64,000 bases of DNA, taken from assembly GCF_001854245.1 (NCBI RefSeq), contig NZ_CP015381.1, forward strand, positions 398,001 to 462,000, in the 5' to 3' direction. Source of the stretch: Desulfococcus multivorans (GTDB lineage: Bacteria > Desulfobacterota > Desulfobacteria > Desulfobacterales > Desulfococcaceae). A program made the position numbers and the translations under genes. Below the pieces are notes generated by a model, which was not told the DNA's origin, did not search any database, and was given only the letters and a program-made list of their open reading frames with translations. Of this stretch, positions 23,333 to 31,344 are shown piece by piece; within the stretch, counting starts at the first letter, position 1; the number at the start of each line of letters is the position of its first letter.

Positions 23333-24424
23333 ATGAAACTTTTCAGATGGACAGCCTGGCTTTTTATCGCCCTGGTGTCGGTGTGGGGGACTGCCGCGGC
23401 CGACACCGTGACGGTGACGGACATGGCCGGTCGGACCGTGACGGCGCCCCAGGGTCCCGACCGGATCGTCGCTGTCGGGCCGGGGGCCTTGCGCCTGATG
23501 GTCTATCTCGAAGCCCAGGACAAGGTGACGGCCGTGGAGGAGATGGAGAAGCTGAACCCCACGGGACGGCCGTACTGGATTGCCCACCCGGAGCTGGCGC
23601 GGTTGCCCCGCTGCGGTCCGGGCGGCCCTTCGGCCATCAACAAGAAGCCGGATCTGGAAGCCCTGATGGCGTCGACCCCCCAGGTGATCTTCGTCACTTA
23701 CATGGACGCCGAACTGGCCGACGCGGTCGAGAAGGCCCTGGCCATTCCTGTTGTGGTATTGAGCTATGGCGCCTTCGCCACCTTTGACGAGGCGGTCCTC
23801 GATTCCCTGAGAATCGCGGGCAGGATTCTGAAGCGGGAAGAGCGGGCCAAGGCGGTGGTCGACGCCGTTCTGGCCATGAGAGAGGATCTCCGGCAGCGGG
23901 TCGACGGCATCCCCGAGGAGGGAAAGCCGGGGGTTTATGTCGGCGGCATCGGTTACCGCGGAGCCCACGGCATCGAGAGTACCGAGATCAGCTATATCCC
24001 CTTCGTCTGGACGGCGGCGCGAAACCTGGCGGAGGAGGTGCCGGCCCGAATCGGGAGCCATGTTTTCGTGGACAGGGAGGTGCTGCTGGGCCTCGATCCG
24101 GACGTCGTCTTCGTCGACGGCGGGGGGCTTGCCCTGGTGGCCGACGATTACCGCGGAAATCCCGGGTTCTACGCGGCCCTGAAGGCCTTTCAGAACCGGC
24201 GGGTCCATGTGCTGCTGCCCTTCAATTCCTACACCACCAACATCGATACCGCCCTGGTCGACGCCTATGCCATCGGCAGGATCCTCTATCCGGAACGGTT
24301 TGCGGATGTCGACCCGGAAGTCAAGGCCGACGAGATCTATTCCTTTTTCGTGGGACGCCCGGTCTACCGGGAAATGGCAAGGGATTTCGGCCCCATCGGC
24401 CGGACCGCCCCGTTTTTGAAATAA
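23333..24424 (+). CDS. Periplasmic solute-binding protein of the FecB/MolA type
   Basis: A 363-residue protein with signal peptide (WTAWLFIALVSVWGTAAA) and two class-III binding lobes: lobe 1 begins TVTVTDMAGRTVTAPQGPDRIVAVGPGALRLMVYL-like text (about 22-110), lobe 2 starts near GKPGVYVGGIGYRGAHGIESTE. It lacks the lipobox Cys, so it is soluble. Features such as RCGPGGPSAINKKPDLEALM and LLPFNSYTTNIDTALVDAYAIG differ from BtuF at 38316 and resemble the iron/metal group. The ligand is not told by the sequence; molybdate/tungstate or a nickel chelate are the leading options. AAGGAGG precedes the ATG. Confidence 0.85.
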   Translation: MKLFRWTAWLFIALVSVWGTAAADTVTVTDMAGRTVTAPQGPDRIVAVGPGALRLMVYLEAQDKVTAVEEMEKLNPTGRPYWIAHPELARLPRCGPGGPSAINKKPDLEALMASTPQVIFVTYMDAELADAVEKALAIPVVVLSYGAFATFDEAVLDSLRIAGRILKREERAKAVVDAVLAMREDLRQRVDGIPEEGKPGVYVGGIGYRGAHGIESTEISYIPFVWTAARNLAEEVPARIGSHVFVDREVLLGLDPDVVFVDGGGLALVADDYRGNPGFYAALKAFQNRRVHVLLPFNSYTTNIDTALVDAYAIGRILYPERFADVDPEVKADEIYSFFVGRPVYREMARDFGPIGRTAPFLK

Positions 24425-24440
24425 GCGGTCCGGCCGCCGC

Positions 24441-24614
24441 TCAATTCAGGTGCGGCCGAAGCAGGTCATCGAGGGAAAAACCCTCGGCAGCCGCCAGGCC
24501 GACGGCGTTTTTACGCACCCATTGCCGGAATCCCCGGATAAAACCGGGGTCGTGAAAGACGATCGTTTCTCCCAGACAGTTCAGGTCCTGTTGGACGCGC
24601 CAGTAAAAATGCAT
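24441..24614 (-). CDS. Small protein downstream of cbiK, unknown
   Basis: A 57-residue frame from ATG 24614, with GAAGGAGAAAATC just upstream as a good ribosome site, 15 bases after the cbiK stop. The product starts MHFYWRVQQDLNCLGETIVF and has a basic middle (FRQWVRKNAVG) and an acidic end. There is no signal peptide and no membrane helix, so it would be cytoplasmic. Its place in the riboswitch-controlled unit suggests a role in cobalt or tetrapyrrole handling, but no family is recognised. Confidence 0.6.
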   Translation of the reverse strand: MHFYWRVQQDLNCLGETIVFHDPGFIRGFRQWVRKNAVGLAAAEGFSLDDLLRPHLN

Positions 24615-24629
24615 GATTTTCTCCTTCGG

Positions 24630-25526
24630 TTACGGCTGAAGATGTTTCACGGCAATCTTGAGGTTTTCGATCCACAGGTCGGCCAGGGCGTCGTATTCCG
24701 CCATGCCCTTCAATACCGGCACGCATTCGATGCCGGCCTGGGTCAGCATCTGCTTCCAGGAATCGGCTTCCTCGCCGGCCATGTCGTTGAGGGCGTGATC
24801 CCCGGCCACGGACATGAAGGGAATCAGGTAGGCCTTGCGGATGCCCTTTTTCACGAGCTGGGCCTTGACGTCGTCAAAGGTGGGGTGTCCCTCCACCGTC
24901 CCGACGTAGATGTTGGGGTCGATGCTCTGGAATTTGTACATCATGGCGGAATAAATGGCGTCGCCGGCGTGATGGGTGCCGTGGCCCATCAGGACCACGG
25001 CGTCTTCCGGGGTCCGATCCCTGGGGATCATGGCGGCCGGCAGGGTCTTCACCACGTTCTCCATGGCGTCATTGGCGGAGAGCAGGGGATGGGCCACGAT
25101 GACCTTGTCGAATCCCCCGACCATCCTTTCGAACATCATGGCGTTGGTGTGGATCTCATGGAATTCCTGTCCCGGAATCATGTGAAGGGATTGTATCGCC
25201 ACCTTGGCATAACCGTCGTCCATCAGCTTTGCCAGGGCGATTTCAGGAGAATCGAGCACCTTGCCTTCCCGGGCCAGTTTCTGGCGGATGATATGGGAGG
25301 TGTAGGCCCACCGGACCTCGACATCCGGAAACGCCTTTTTGACCTGCGTCTCGATGTTGGCGAAGGCCGCCTGGGCGCTGGGTACGCTGGTGCCGAAGGT
25401 CACCAGCAGGATCGCCGGTCCCTTGTCGTCGGCCTTGGCGCGGCCGTGCCCGGTCGCCGTCGCGGCCGAGGAGAGGAGGGATACCAGGAAAAAGGTCGTG
25501 AGTGCGGCAAGCATTTTTCGATTCAT
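24630..25526 (-). CDS. cbiK: Periplasmic sirohydrochlorin cobaltochelatase CbiK
   Basis: The start at 25526 (MNRKMLAALTTFFLVSLLSS) gives a clear signal peptide; GGAGACAAC precedes it. The 298-residue protein has the two half-domains of class II chelatases. The N-terminal half starts ILLVTFGTSVPSAQAAF and the conserved metal-binding His residues are seen in MGHGTHHAGDAIY and GTVEGHPTFDDV. Exported CbiK (CbiK-P) is known from Desulfovibrio, where it may handle haem or metal outside the cytoplasm. A cobalamin riboswitch with a terminator precedes the gene, consistent with a role in corrinoid or cobalt supply. Confidence 0.9.
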   Translation of the reverse strand: MNRKMLAALTTFFLVSLLSSAATATGHGRAKADDKGPAILLVTFGTSVPSAQAAFANIETQVKKAFPDVEVRWAYTSHIIRQKLAREGKVLDSPEIALAKLMDDGYAKVAIQSLHMIPGQEFHEIHTNAMMFERMVGGFDKVIVAHPLLSANDAMENVVKTLPAAMIPRDRTPEDAVVLMGHGTHHAGDAIYSAMMYKFQSIDPNIYVGTVEGHPTFDDVKAQLVKKGIRKAYLIPFMSVAGDHALNDMAGEEADSWKQMLTQAGIECVPVLKGMAEYDALADLWIENLKIAVKHLQP

Positions 25527-25623
25527 GTTGTCTCCGTTTCTGTTGGGTGACGATGGTTTTCCCGTGAGCTTCAGTGCAGCCCCATGCCCCGAGGAGATGG
25601 GGTGCGGCGTTGCGGTGCGGTCC

Positions 25624-25661
25624 AAAAAAAAATCCCGGACCGAAAACAATCGATCCGGGAT
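25624..25661 (-). terminator. Riboswitch-controlled terminator before cbiK
   Basis: On the minus strand ATCCCGGATCG and CGGTCCGGGAT form a hairpin around a short loop, followed by nine U. It lies between the riboswitch and the cbiK start, so it should be the expression platform. Nearly the same hairpin is found at 43381 before btuB. Confidence 0.8.
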
Positions 25662-25748
25662 ATCCCTTTTTTATCCACAGAAAGCCGGCGATGCATGCAT
25701 CGCCTCCGGGCTGTTATGCCGTCCGCGCGGCTGTTGCCCACATATGTC

Positions 25749-25906
25749 GATCAGGCAGGTCTTCTGACTCCCGGATCACCCTACCGGCCGCGCCTTCCCG
25801 GCCTTTCGGCCAGTGGCATCCTGCGGCTTTCGTCCCCGATCACAGCGGCGGGCCCGTCCCCGGATTCCACGGGGTTCCCTTTTCAGCTATAACTGAGCAC
25901 CTGATC
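25749..25906 (-). promoter_or_regulatory. Cobalamin riboswitch (cbiK leader)
   Basis: Read on the minus strand it has the conserved parts of the B12 element in order: GATCAGGTGCTCA, GGGAACCCCGTGGAATCC, GGGGACGGGCCCGCCGCTGTGA, GCCACTGG (B12-box region) and AGAAGACCTGCC. The closing P1 stem is GATCAGG/CCTGATC (25906-25900 with 25755-25749). With cobalamin bound it should favour the terminator at 25661-25624 and thus shut off cbiK. Confidence 0.92.
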
Positions 25907-25917
25907 AATGATGTGGC

Positions 25918-25947
25918 ATATAGTAAAGAAAAGAGAAGGAAAGTCAA
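25918..25947 (-). promoter_or_regulatory. Promoter of the cbiK leader
   Basis: Minus-strand TTGACT (25947-25942), an 18-base spacer and CTATAT (25923-25918) look like a sigma-70 promoter; the riboswitch begins about 12 bases later. The btuB riboswitch has the same arrangement. Confidence 0.55.
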
Positions 25948-26153
25948 GTGCAAATTAACAGGATATATCTGATAATTTGACGGGCGGACAGATCGGGCGG
26001 CCTGAAAACCGGCATCATGGTCGTCGTCTGAAAAGTGAAGTCGGTGACCGCTCTCAAGGGTGGACGACCACCCGCTCCCGGGGCGCGTATCGGCCTGTGT
26101 ATCGGCAGGGTGGGGTACTGCGGCGGAGCCTGATGAAAGCTTCTGAAAAAAGC

Positions 26154-26211
26154 TTGACAGCTCCTGGAGACAAGTCTATTAGGTGTCCCAATAAAAATTA
26201 GCTTTATCTAA
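26154..26211 (+). promoter_or_regulatory. Promoter of the porin gene with a possible DtxR-type dyad
   Basis: TTGACA (26154-26159), a 17-base spacer and TATTAG (26177-26182) form a strong sigma-70 promoter. Downstream TTAGCTTTATCTAA (26198-26211) is a TTAG-N6-CTAA dyad, and TTAGGTGTCCC overlaps the -10 box. DtxR/IdeR sites are built of TTAGG half sites, and a DtxR-family gene follows the porin, so repression is plausible but not shown. The rest of 25948-26341 has no gene. Confidence 0.45.
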
Positions 26212-26341
26212 CAAAAAAAGCCTTCCCTAATAATCGCGATAGTTGAGTTCCGTTTTAAGGATATCGCCAAGTGAATGGATTTAAAGACGATTGTCGGTAA
26301 ACCATTCTCAAGAAACCATTTTTGACAGGAAAAGGTGTTGG

Positions 26342-27454
26342 ATGAAGACAAAGACGCATCAATTTCTCAAAGGTCTTATTTCGCTGTCGCTGCTGGTGGT
26401 GCTCGCCGCACCCGGTCGGGCGTATGATATCACGGACCGGTTTTCAATCAACGGCGTGGGTGCCGGCGTTTACCAGTACCAATGGGCGGATGCTGCTGCT
26501 GACGGTGACATCGGTCGCGGCGCAGCCCTCTTCCAGCCGGAGTTCAGCCTGAAGCTCACGGAGACCGATGAGATTTCGGCCGTTTTCGGTTTCGCGGCCG
26601 GAAACGGCCTGAACGAAGTGACGGGCTTCTCCCCGGCGCCATGGGCCGCGGACCTGGAGGATGACGTCAAGGACATCAACGGGCGCAACCGGGATTATCT
26701 GCTCACCCTGTGGTACAAGCACACCTTCGTCTTTGGTGAAAATCATTCCCTGGGTGTCACGGGGGGCATCATCGACGCCACCGCCTACATCGATGAGAAC
26801 GCCTTTGCCAACGACGAGTACACCCAGTTCATGAACGAGGCCCTGGTGAATTCATCCGTCGGCTTTTTGCCTTCCTACGATATCGGGGGCGCGGTGGAAT
26901 GGGAGTTCGGGAATTTCGATTTCACGGTGCTCGGGATGAATATCGGCGAAAATGATGACGGCAACAGCTACCATTATTTTGGGGGTCAGGCCGCCTGTAA
27001 ACTGTCCACCGCCATGGGCGACGGCAACTACCGGCTGATTATCGGCGGCACCAGCGAGGATTTCCCGGACGAAGCAGGTGATACGGAAGGCCTCTTCGGC
27101 GTCACTTTCTCCTTCGACCAGGAATTCGGCGATGTCTTCGGCGCCTGGATCCGGCTGGGGTGGCAGGAAGACAAGGCTCCCGTCGATTATGATGCCCTCT
27201 ACTCCGGAGGCTTGAACATCACCGGCAGATGGTACAACCGGGAAGCGGACAATATCGGCCTGGGGTATGCTTACCTGAAAGGCAAAAACGGCATCGACGG
27301 CAGCCAGGTCGGCGAGATCTACTGGCGGGTCGTGCTTAACGATTATGTCGCCGTTACGGCCGATTTGCAGTACATGAAGGATGAATACGACGCGGAAGAG
27401 ACGGCGGATATCGACGGCTGGATCGCCGGTGTTCGGATGACCGTCGAATTCTGA
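26342..27454 (+). CDS. Outer-membrane porin-like beta-barrel protein
   Basis: The ATG at 26342 gives a signal peptide (FLKGLISLSLLVVLAAPGRA). The mature ~345 residues are rich in alternating aromatic and acidic segments (SLKLTETDEISAVFGFAAGN, YRLIIGGTSEDFPDEAG, NIGLGYAYLKGKNG) and end in ...GVRMTVEF with a terminal Phe, the barrel-assembly signal. It resembles OprB-like carbohydrate or metal-responsive porins, but no precise family can be claimed. The neighbouring DtxR gene and the TTAG dyad suggest metal control. Confidence 0.72.
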   Translation: MKTKTHQFLKGLISLSLLVVLAAPGRAYDITDRFSINGVGAGVYQYQWADAAADGDIGRGAALFQPEFSLKLTETDEISAVFGFAAGNGLNEVTGFSPAPWAADLEDDVKDINGRNRDYLLTLWYKHTFVFGENHSLGVTGGIIDATAYIDENAFANDEYTQFMNEALVNSSVGFLPSYDIGGAVEWEFGNFDFTVLGMNIGENDDGNSYHYFGGQAACKLSTAMGDGNYRLIIGGTSEDFPDEAGDTEGLFGVTFSFDQEFGDVFGAWIRLGWQEDKAPVDYDALYSGGLNITGRWYNREADNIGLGYAYLKGKNGIDGSQVGEIYWRVVLNDYVAVTADLQYMKDEYDAEETADIDGWIAGVRMTVEF

Positions 27455-27736
27455 CGGTGCCAAGGTCCGGCGTCGGCACGTTGAGGCCTCAATCGCGTTG
27501 GCGCCGGAATGTCATGCCGGATTGGGCATGGCGTATAGGCTTCCAGATAAGGATTTTGGCTGCGTGATCGCTCGTCGCCGTATGACCTGTACGCCTTCCT
27601 CCATCTGCCTTGCAAAATCATTATCTGAAATCCTATAGCACTGCGGCAGGAGCTGAAATCGCTTGACGAGCCTTGGGAGGATGAATTACTAGATACATCA
27701 ATATAAATTTTATTTGCCTAACAGAAGGGCGGCGGC

Positions 27737-28273
27737 ATGACAACCCACGATAAAGGAAAAGCCGGGAACAAGCCCCTGACGCCCGTCATGGAGGACTATC
27801 TGGAGGCTATCTTCGACCTGGACAAAGAAAAACGGGTGGTCCGCGTCAAGGATATCGCCAAGAGAATGGATGTGAAGATGCCCACCGTATCCAGCATGCT
27901 CAAAACATTGAATGAGCGAGGCCTGGTAGCCTATGAAAAGTACGAGCATGTGGAGCTGACGGAGGATGGGGCGGATGTCGGCAGGGAGATGCGGCGCAGG
28001 CATCGTGTGTTGAATCAATTCTTGACCGAGATCCTGAGGATCGATCCGAAAGTCGCCGACCAGGAAGCCTGCAAAATGGAACACGCCCTCAGCGCCGATA
28101 CGTTGGACAGTCTGATCGATTTTATGGAATTCATTCAGTCGTGTCCCCGAACGGGCGAAAAATGGATCGAGTTTTTTGAAGAGTTCCGGAGGCACGGCCG
28201 CAGGCCTGAAAAGTGTCAGGCGCGCTGCGATGTGTTTTCCGTTGGGCTGAAAAAGCAGTTGGAAGTGACGTAG
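27737..28273 (+). CDS. DtxR/MntR-family metal-dependent repressor
   Basis: A 178-residue regulator. The N-terminal winged HTH (about 15-75) reads MEDYLEAIFDLDKEKRVVRVKDIAKRMDVKMPTVSSML-like, the DtxR signature. The dimerisation/metal domain (about 78-140) holds CKMEHALSADTLDSLIDFMEF with the Cys/Glu/His ligand pattern of this family. The C-terminal end carries KCQARCDVFSVGL, a CxxxC pair rather than an SH3-like domain. It should bind Fe(II) or Mn(II) and repress uptake genes. AGAAGGGCGGCGGC lies before the ATG and TTTGCCTAAC upstream may be its own half site. Decayed feo genes lie just downstream in convergent direction. Confidence 0.88.
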   Translation: MTTHDKGKAGNKPLTPVMEDYLEAIFDLDKEKRVVRVKDIAKRMDVKMPTVSSMLKTLNERGLVAYEKYEHVELTEDGADVGREMRRRHRVLNQFLTEILRIDPKVADQEACKMEHALSADTLDSLIDFMEFIQSCPRTGEKWIEFFEEFRRHGRRPEKCQARCDVFSVGLKKQLEVT

Positions 28274-28309
28274 GGCCTTTATGCCGGTGCCGGGAGGATA
28301 CGTACGGCA

Positions 28310-28489
28310 TCAATCGACCCATTCATAGGTGACAATGGATGATGGGTCGCACCTGCAGCAGCCTTTTTGACATCCAGGGTTGCTGTCGTGCTTTCTCACC
28401 TTCCCCTTTCGAATCCACAGGTCCACCATTGGCGTGACGGCGTCCGTCGTCATCCTGAAATGGACGGCGATATCCTGCAGGGTGGCTGT
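28310..28489 (-). pseudogene. FeoC-like remnant
   Basis: A frame from 28489 to the TGA at 28310 reads TATLQDIAVHFRMTTDAVTP, then MVDLWIRKGKVRKH and the cysteine cluster CQKGCCRCDP before YEWVD. This is the winged helix plus Cys cluster of FeoC, lacking its first ~15 residues and any start codon. It is in a different frame from the FeoB fragment just upstream, so the two are joined by a deletion. Confidence 0.7.
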
Positions 28490-28764
28490 CTTCCCACGGC
28501 CTCCTTGTCGAAAATACCGGTAAACACGCCGACGGTGGCCGGCCAGTTCCCGTCGGTGACGCCGATGGGTTTCAGCAGGGGGGTGATGGTCTTGCTGACG
28601 GCGGTCAGGGCGGAATTCTCGCTGTTTTCATTGCCGAAGCTGCCGTCGGTGCCCTTGGTGAGGCCCATGGGCAACAGTTTATTCCGGTATGCATCGAGGC
28701 CGCGTTCATACCCAGTGACGCGCCTCCGGTCTCCCGCACCCATATCCTTCATCTTTTTGACCAT
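28450..28764 (-). pseudogene. Fused FeoA/FeoB remnant
   Basis: Residues 1-40 (MVKKMKDMGAGDRRRVTGYE, then LLPMGLTKGT) match the start of FeoA, a small SH3-like ferrous-transport protein. The frame then jumps to a FeoB-type end region: ITPLLKPIGVTDGNWPATVG and VFTGIFDKEAVG, the late gate segment of the membrane GTPase. All of the FeoB GTPase and most membrane helices are missing. This is a large internal deletion in an old feoAB operon. Confidence 0.7.
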
Positions 28765-28768
28765 TCCT

Positions 28769-28882
28769 TCATTCCTCCCTGACCAGGTCGTCCACCTGGA
28801 TTCCCATTCCCCGAAGCCTTTCGTTCATATTCCGTCCGCGGCGGATGGATACGATGCGAACCATTTGGCCGTTTTGGGCCAT
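28769..28882 (-). pseudogene. FeoA remnant (37 residues)
   Basis: The frame starts at ATG 28882 and reads GQMVRIVSIRRGRNMNERLR, then GMGIQVDDLV before a stop. This is the first half of a FeoA domain (normal length about 75). It stands five bases upstream of the next feo fragment. Two FeoA-like starts in a row suggest an original feoA-feoA-feoB-feoC order. Confidence 0.65.
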
Positions 28883-29035
28883 GGCAAGGGGAAATAAAAA
28901 AACCGATCGAGTCGAAAGTTGAATTTGCATGAGAATCGGCTATTGACAACAACCGGGATTTTTTCTAATCAACAGGGGCGGCGCGATATGAAATCGCGTT
29001 TTGACCGCGAACCCAATCTTTATTTACGAAGCAGA

Positions 29036-29088
29036 AGCCAAGAAGGCCCGACCCGATTCCGGGGAAGAGGCTATTCTTGGCTTTTTTT
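29036..29088 (+). promoter_or_regulatory. Leader hairpin with U-run before the TonB energiser operon (E5)
   Basis: AGCCAAGAA(GGC) at 29036-29047 pairs with (GCTA)TTCTTGGCT at 29071-29082, then seven T and GTTTG. The first gene of the operon begins 20 bases later. This copy has the weakest inner stem but the same outer arms, U-run and GTTTG tail as E2 and E4. The nearest plus-strand gene end upstream is 760 bases away. Confidence 0.6.
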
Positions 29089-29107
29089 GTTTGAAACCCG
29101 AGGGCTT

Positions 29108-29950
29108 ATGATGAAACGGACGAGAAAAAGAGACACCGGGCGGATCCGGGCCGAGCGCTGCTGTGCGATCCTTGCCGCGTGCACCGTCGTGCTCCTGGGC
29201 GGGGCCGCCCGGATACCGGCCGCGGGACCGGGGGCGCCGCCGTCCGCCGGGGCGGTGCTGGAAACGGCGGAAAGCGCCGTGGACATTCGACGCGCGGCCC
29301 AGCAGCTCAGGGACCGATGGGCCGCCGAGGCGGAAAAACTGACGGCGGAAGCCGATGCCCTGGAGCGGGAGTTGGCGCGGGTCCGGTGGCGGCGGAACAA
29401 GACGGCGGCCTTTACGGCCGATCTGGAACAGAAGACGGGGGATCTGGCGGCGGCGGAGAAGGCCGCCCTTACCCTGCGGGACGACCTGGGGCCGTTTCTG
29501 GATGAGGGGATCCAGCGGCTCAAAACCTTTGTGGACCGGGACATGCCGCTTCATCCTGAAGCGCGGGATGCCCGGATCCGGCATCTTTCTCAGCTCGCCG
29601 ACGACGCGGACGCCGACTTGCCGGCCAAGGTAAGCGCCTTTCTGGAGGCGCTCTCCGTCGAGATCGAATACGGATATCTCACCGAGGCGGATGCGGCCGA
29701 ACTCGAAGTCGACGGCCGCGTCATCCCCGTCCGTCGGCTCTCCGTGGGCCGCCTGGGGCTGTTCGCTCTTGCCGAAGGGGGCCGCGGCGCCTTTCGGTGG
29801 AACCCTGGATCCAAGCGCTGGGAGCCTGTCGACGATCATGCCGCCCGGATACGGCAGGCGATCGAGATGGCGGACCGCTCCCGTCTGGCCGCTCTGGTGG
29901 CGCTGCCCATCGGGCGTCCGACGGATGCCGCGGAGGACGCGGTCAAATGA
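29108..29950 (+). CDS. DUF3450 periplasmic coiled-coil protein
   Basis: The start is ATG 29108 or the adjacent 29111. The 280-residue product has an N-terminal hydrophobic export segment (CCAILAACTVVLLGGAARIPA), a long coiled coil (about 55-125: QLRDRWAAEAEKLTAEADAL) and an alpha/beta end with GRLGLFALAEGGRGAFRW. This is the DUF3450 family, which accompanies TtpC/ExbB-type genes in the TonB2 systems of Vibrio and Shewanella. It likely links the periplasm to the energising complex. It is the first gene of a six-gene operon and overlaps the next by ATGA. Confidence 0.82.
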   Translation: MMKRTRKRDTGRIRAERCCAILAACTVVLLGGAARIPAAGPGAPPSAGAVLETAESAVDIRRAAQQLRDRWAAEAEKLTAEADALERELARVRWRRNKTAAFTADLEQKTGDLAAAEKAALTLRDDLGPFLDEGIQRLKTFVDRDMPLHPEARDARIRHLSQLADDADADLPAKVSAFLEALSVEIEYGYLTEADAAELEVDGRVIPVRRLSVGRLGLFALAEGGRGAFRWNPGSKRWEPVDDHAARIRQAIEMADRSRLAALVALPIGRPTDAAEDAVK

Positions 29951-31344
29951 GGCGCGTTATTCTGCTGTGGCTGATGATGCTCCTTCTGCCGGCCGGGGTT
30001 TCGGCCCGGTCCGACGATTTTTCCCGGGTCGGCCGCGAGGTGGACGCGGACCTGGCCGAGGCGAGGCGCGAGAAGGCCCGCGTCGAATCTGAAATCGCCT
30101 CGGCACGGGCCGAATGGAACGAAAAGATTCGTGATCTCAAGATCCGTCTGGCGGCCGAGCGGTCCGAACTGGCCGGGGAAGAGGCGGATCTGGCGGAAAT
30201 GCGGGACCGGCGGGAGGCGTCGGCGCAAGCCCTCGAGGGCCATGCCGCGGATATGAAGGCCCTTTCGGGTGTCGTGATCGAATTCGTGCGGAATTTTCTG
30301 GGGCTGGCCGAACGATCGCCTTACACGGCGGAGCGTCCCGAGCGGTTGACGAAACTGAAGGCGCTGCTCCAAAAAGAGCAGCGCCTGGGGGTGTCGGATA
30401 TTCGGCTTCTGGTGGATCTGGCCTTCGAGGACATGGCGGCATCGGGCCGGATGCTTCGAAGAACCGGCGAGATTCTCGACCGGGAGGGGCGGCCGGTCCA
30501 GGCGGAGATTCTGCGGCTGGGGCATCTCTCGGCCCTTTTCGATCAGGACGGGGCGGCCGGTTATCTCCACCCGAGCCCTGTTTCCGGGAGGCTCATGGCC
30601 GCGGCGCCCCCCGGCTTCGGTACCGAAAGAGCGCTCAAGCGGTTTCTGGAAGGAGAGACCGATACCGTCCCCATGGACATCTCGGGCGGTTCGGTCCTCG
30701 GACAGCTTTCCCACCGGACAAGCCTCTGGGAGGACATCCAGGGCGGCGGCTTTCTGGTCTGGCCGATCCTCCTGGTGGGCATTGCCGCGGTCGTGCTCGT
30801 TGTGGAGCGGCTCTATTTTCTGGGGCGGGTCCGCCAGAACACCGACGTCCTGATGGGCGACGTCACCGATCTGGTGGCCGCGGGCGATGTCGAGGGGGCC
30901 ATGGCCGCAGCCGATACGCAGGCGGGCCGCCCGACCGCCAATGTCATCAAGGCGGGCCTGGGCGTGGAGAACGAGCCCCGGGAGGTCATTGAAAGCAGCC
31001 TGGGCGAGGCGATCCTGAGGGAGACGCCCCGACTGGAGCGGTTCCTGCCGGCCCTGAAGGTTCTGGCGGCCGTGGCCCCGCTTCTGGGCCTGCTCGGGAC
31101 CGTGACGGGCATGATCAACACCTTCAAGGTCATCACCATCCACGGCACCGGAGACCCCCGGCTCATGGCGGGCGGGATCAGCGAGGCCCTCATCACCACC
31201 GAACTGGGCCTTGCCGTAGCCATTCCCATCATGCTGGCGGCCGCTTTTCTGGGGCGCAAGGCCCAGAACATCGCCGCCGACATGGAGGAGAAGGCGATGG
31301 CGATGACGGCGGCCCTCCTGAAACGGCAAAGGAACGGCCGGTGA
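29947..31344 (+). CDS. TtpC-like MotA/TolQ/ExbB protein with periplasmic coiled-coil domain
   Basis: The ATG at 29947 overlaps the preceding stop. The 465-residue protein has a signal or anchor (RRVILLWLMMLLLPAGVSA), a coiled coil (about 25-100), an alpha/beta region, and a MotA/TolQ/ExbB domain (about 255-450) with three helices: GGGFLVWPILLVGIAAVVLVVERL, KVLAAVAPLLGLLGTVTGMI and EALITTELGLAVAIPIML. The extra N-terminal periplasmic part is that of TtpC, which stabilises TonB2 complexes. It forms a proton-driven channel with the next two genes. Confidence 0.86.
   Translation: MRRVILLWLMMLLLPAGVSARSDDFSRVGREVDADLAEARREKARVESEIASARAEWNEKIRDLKIRLAAERSELAGEEADLAEMRDRREASAQALEGHAADMKALSGVVIEFVRNFLGLAERSPYTAERPERLTKLKALLQKEQRLGVSDIRLLVDLAFEDMAASGRMLRRTGEILDREGRPVQAEILRLGHLSALFDQDGAAGYLHPSPVSGRLMAAAPPGFGTERALKRFLEGETDTVPMDISGGSVLGQLSHRTSLWEDIQGGGFLVWPILLVGIAAVVLVVERLYFLGRVRQNTDVLMGDVTDLVAAGDVEGAMAAADTQAGRPTANVIKAGLGVENEPREVIESSLGEAILRETPRLERFLPALKVLAAVAPLLGLLGTVTGMINTFKVITIHGTGDPRLMAGGISEALITTELGLAVAIPIMLAAAFLGRKAQNIAADMEEKAMAMTAALLKRQRNGR

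Noticed and set aside
28749-28952. A 67-codon minus-strand frame overlapping the FeoA remnant
   Set aside because: It is a different frame of the same stretch; the FeoA-like text is in the frame starting at 28882.
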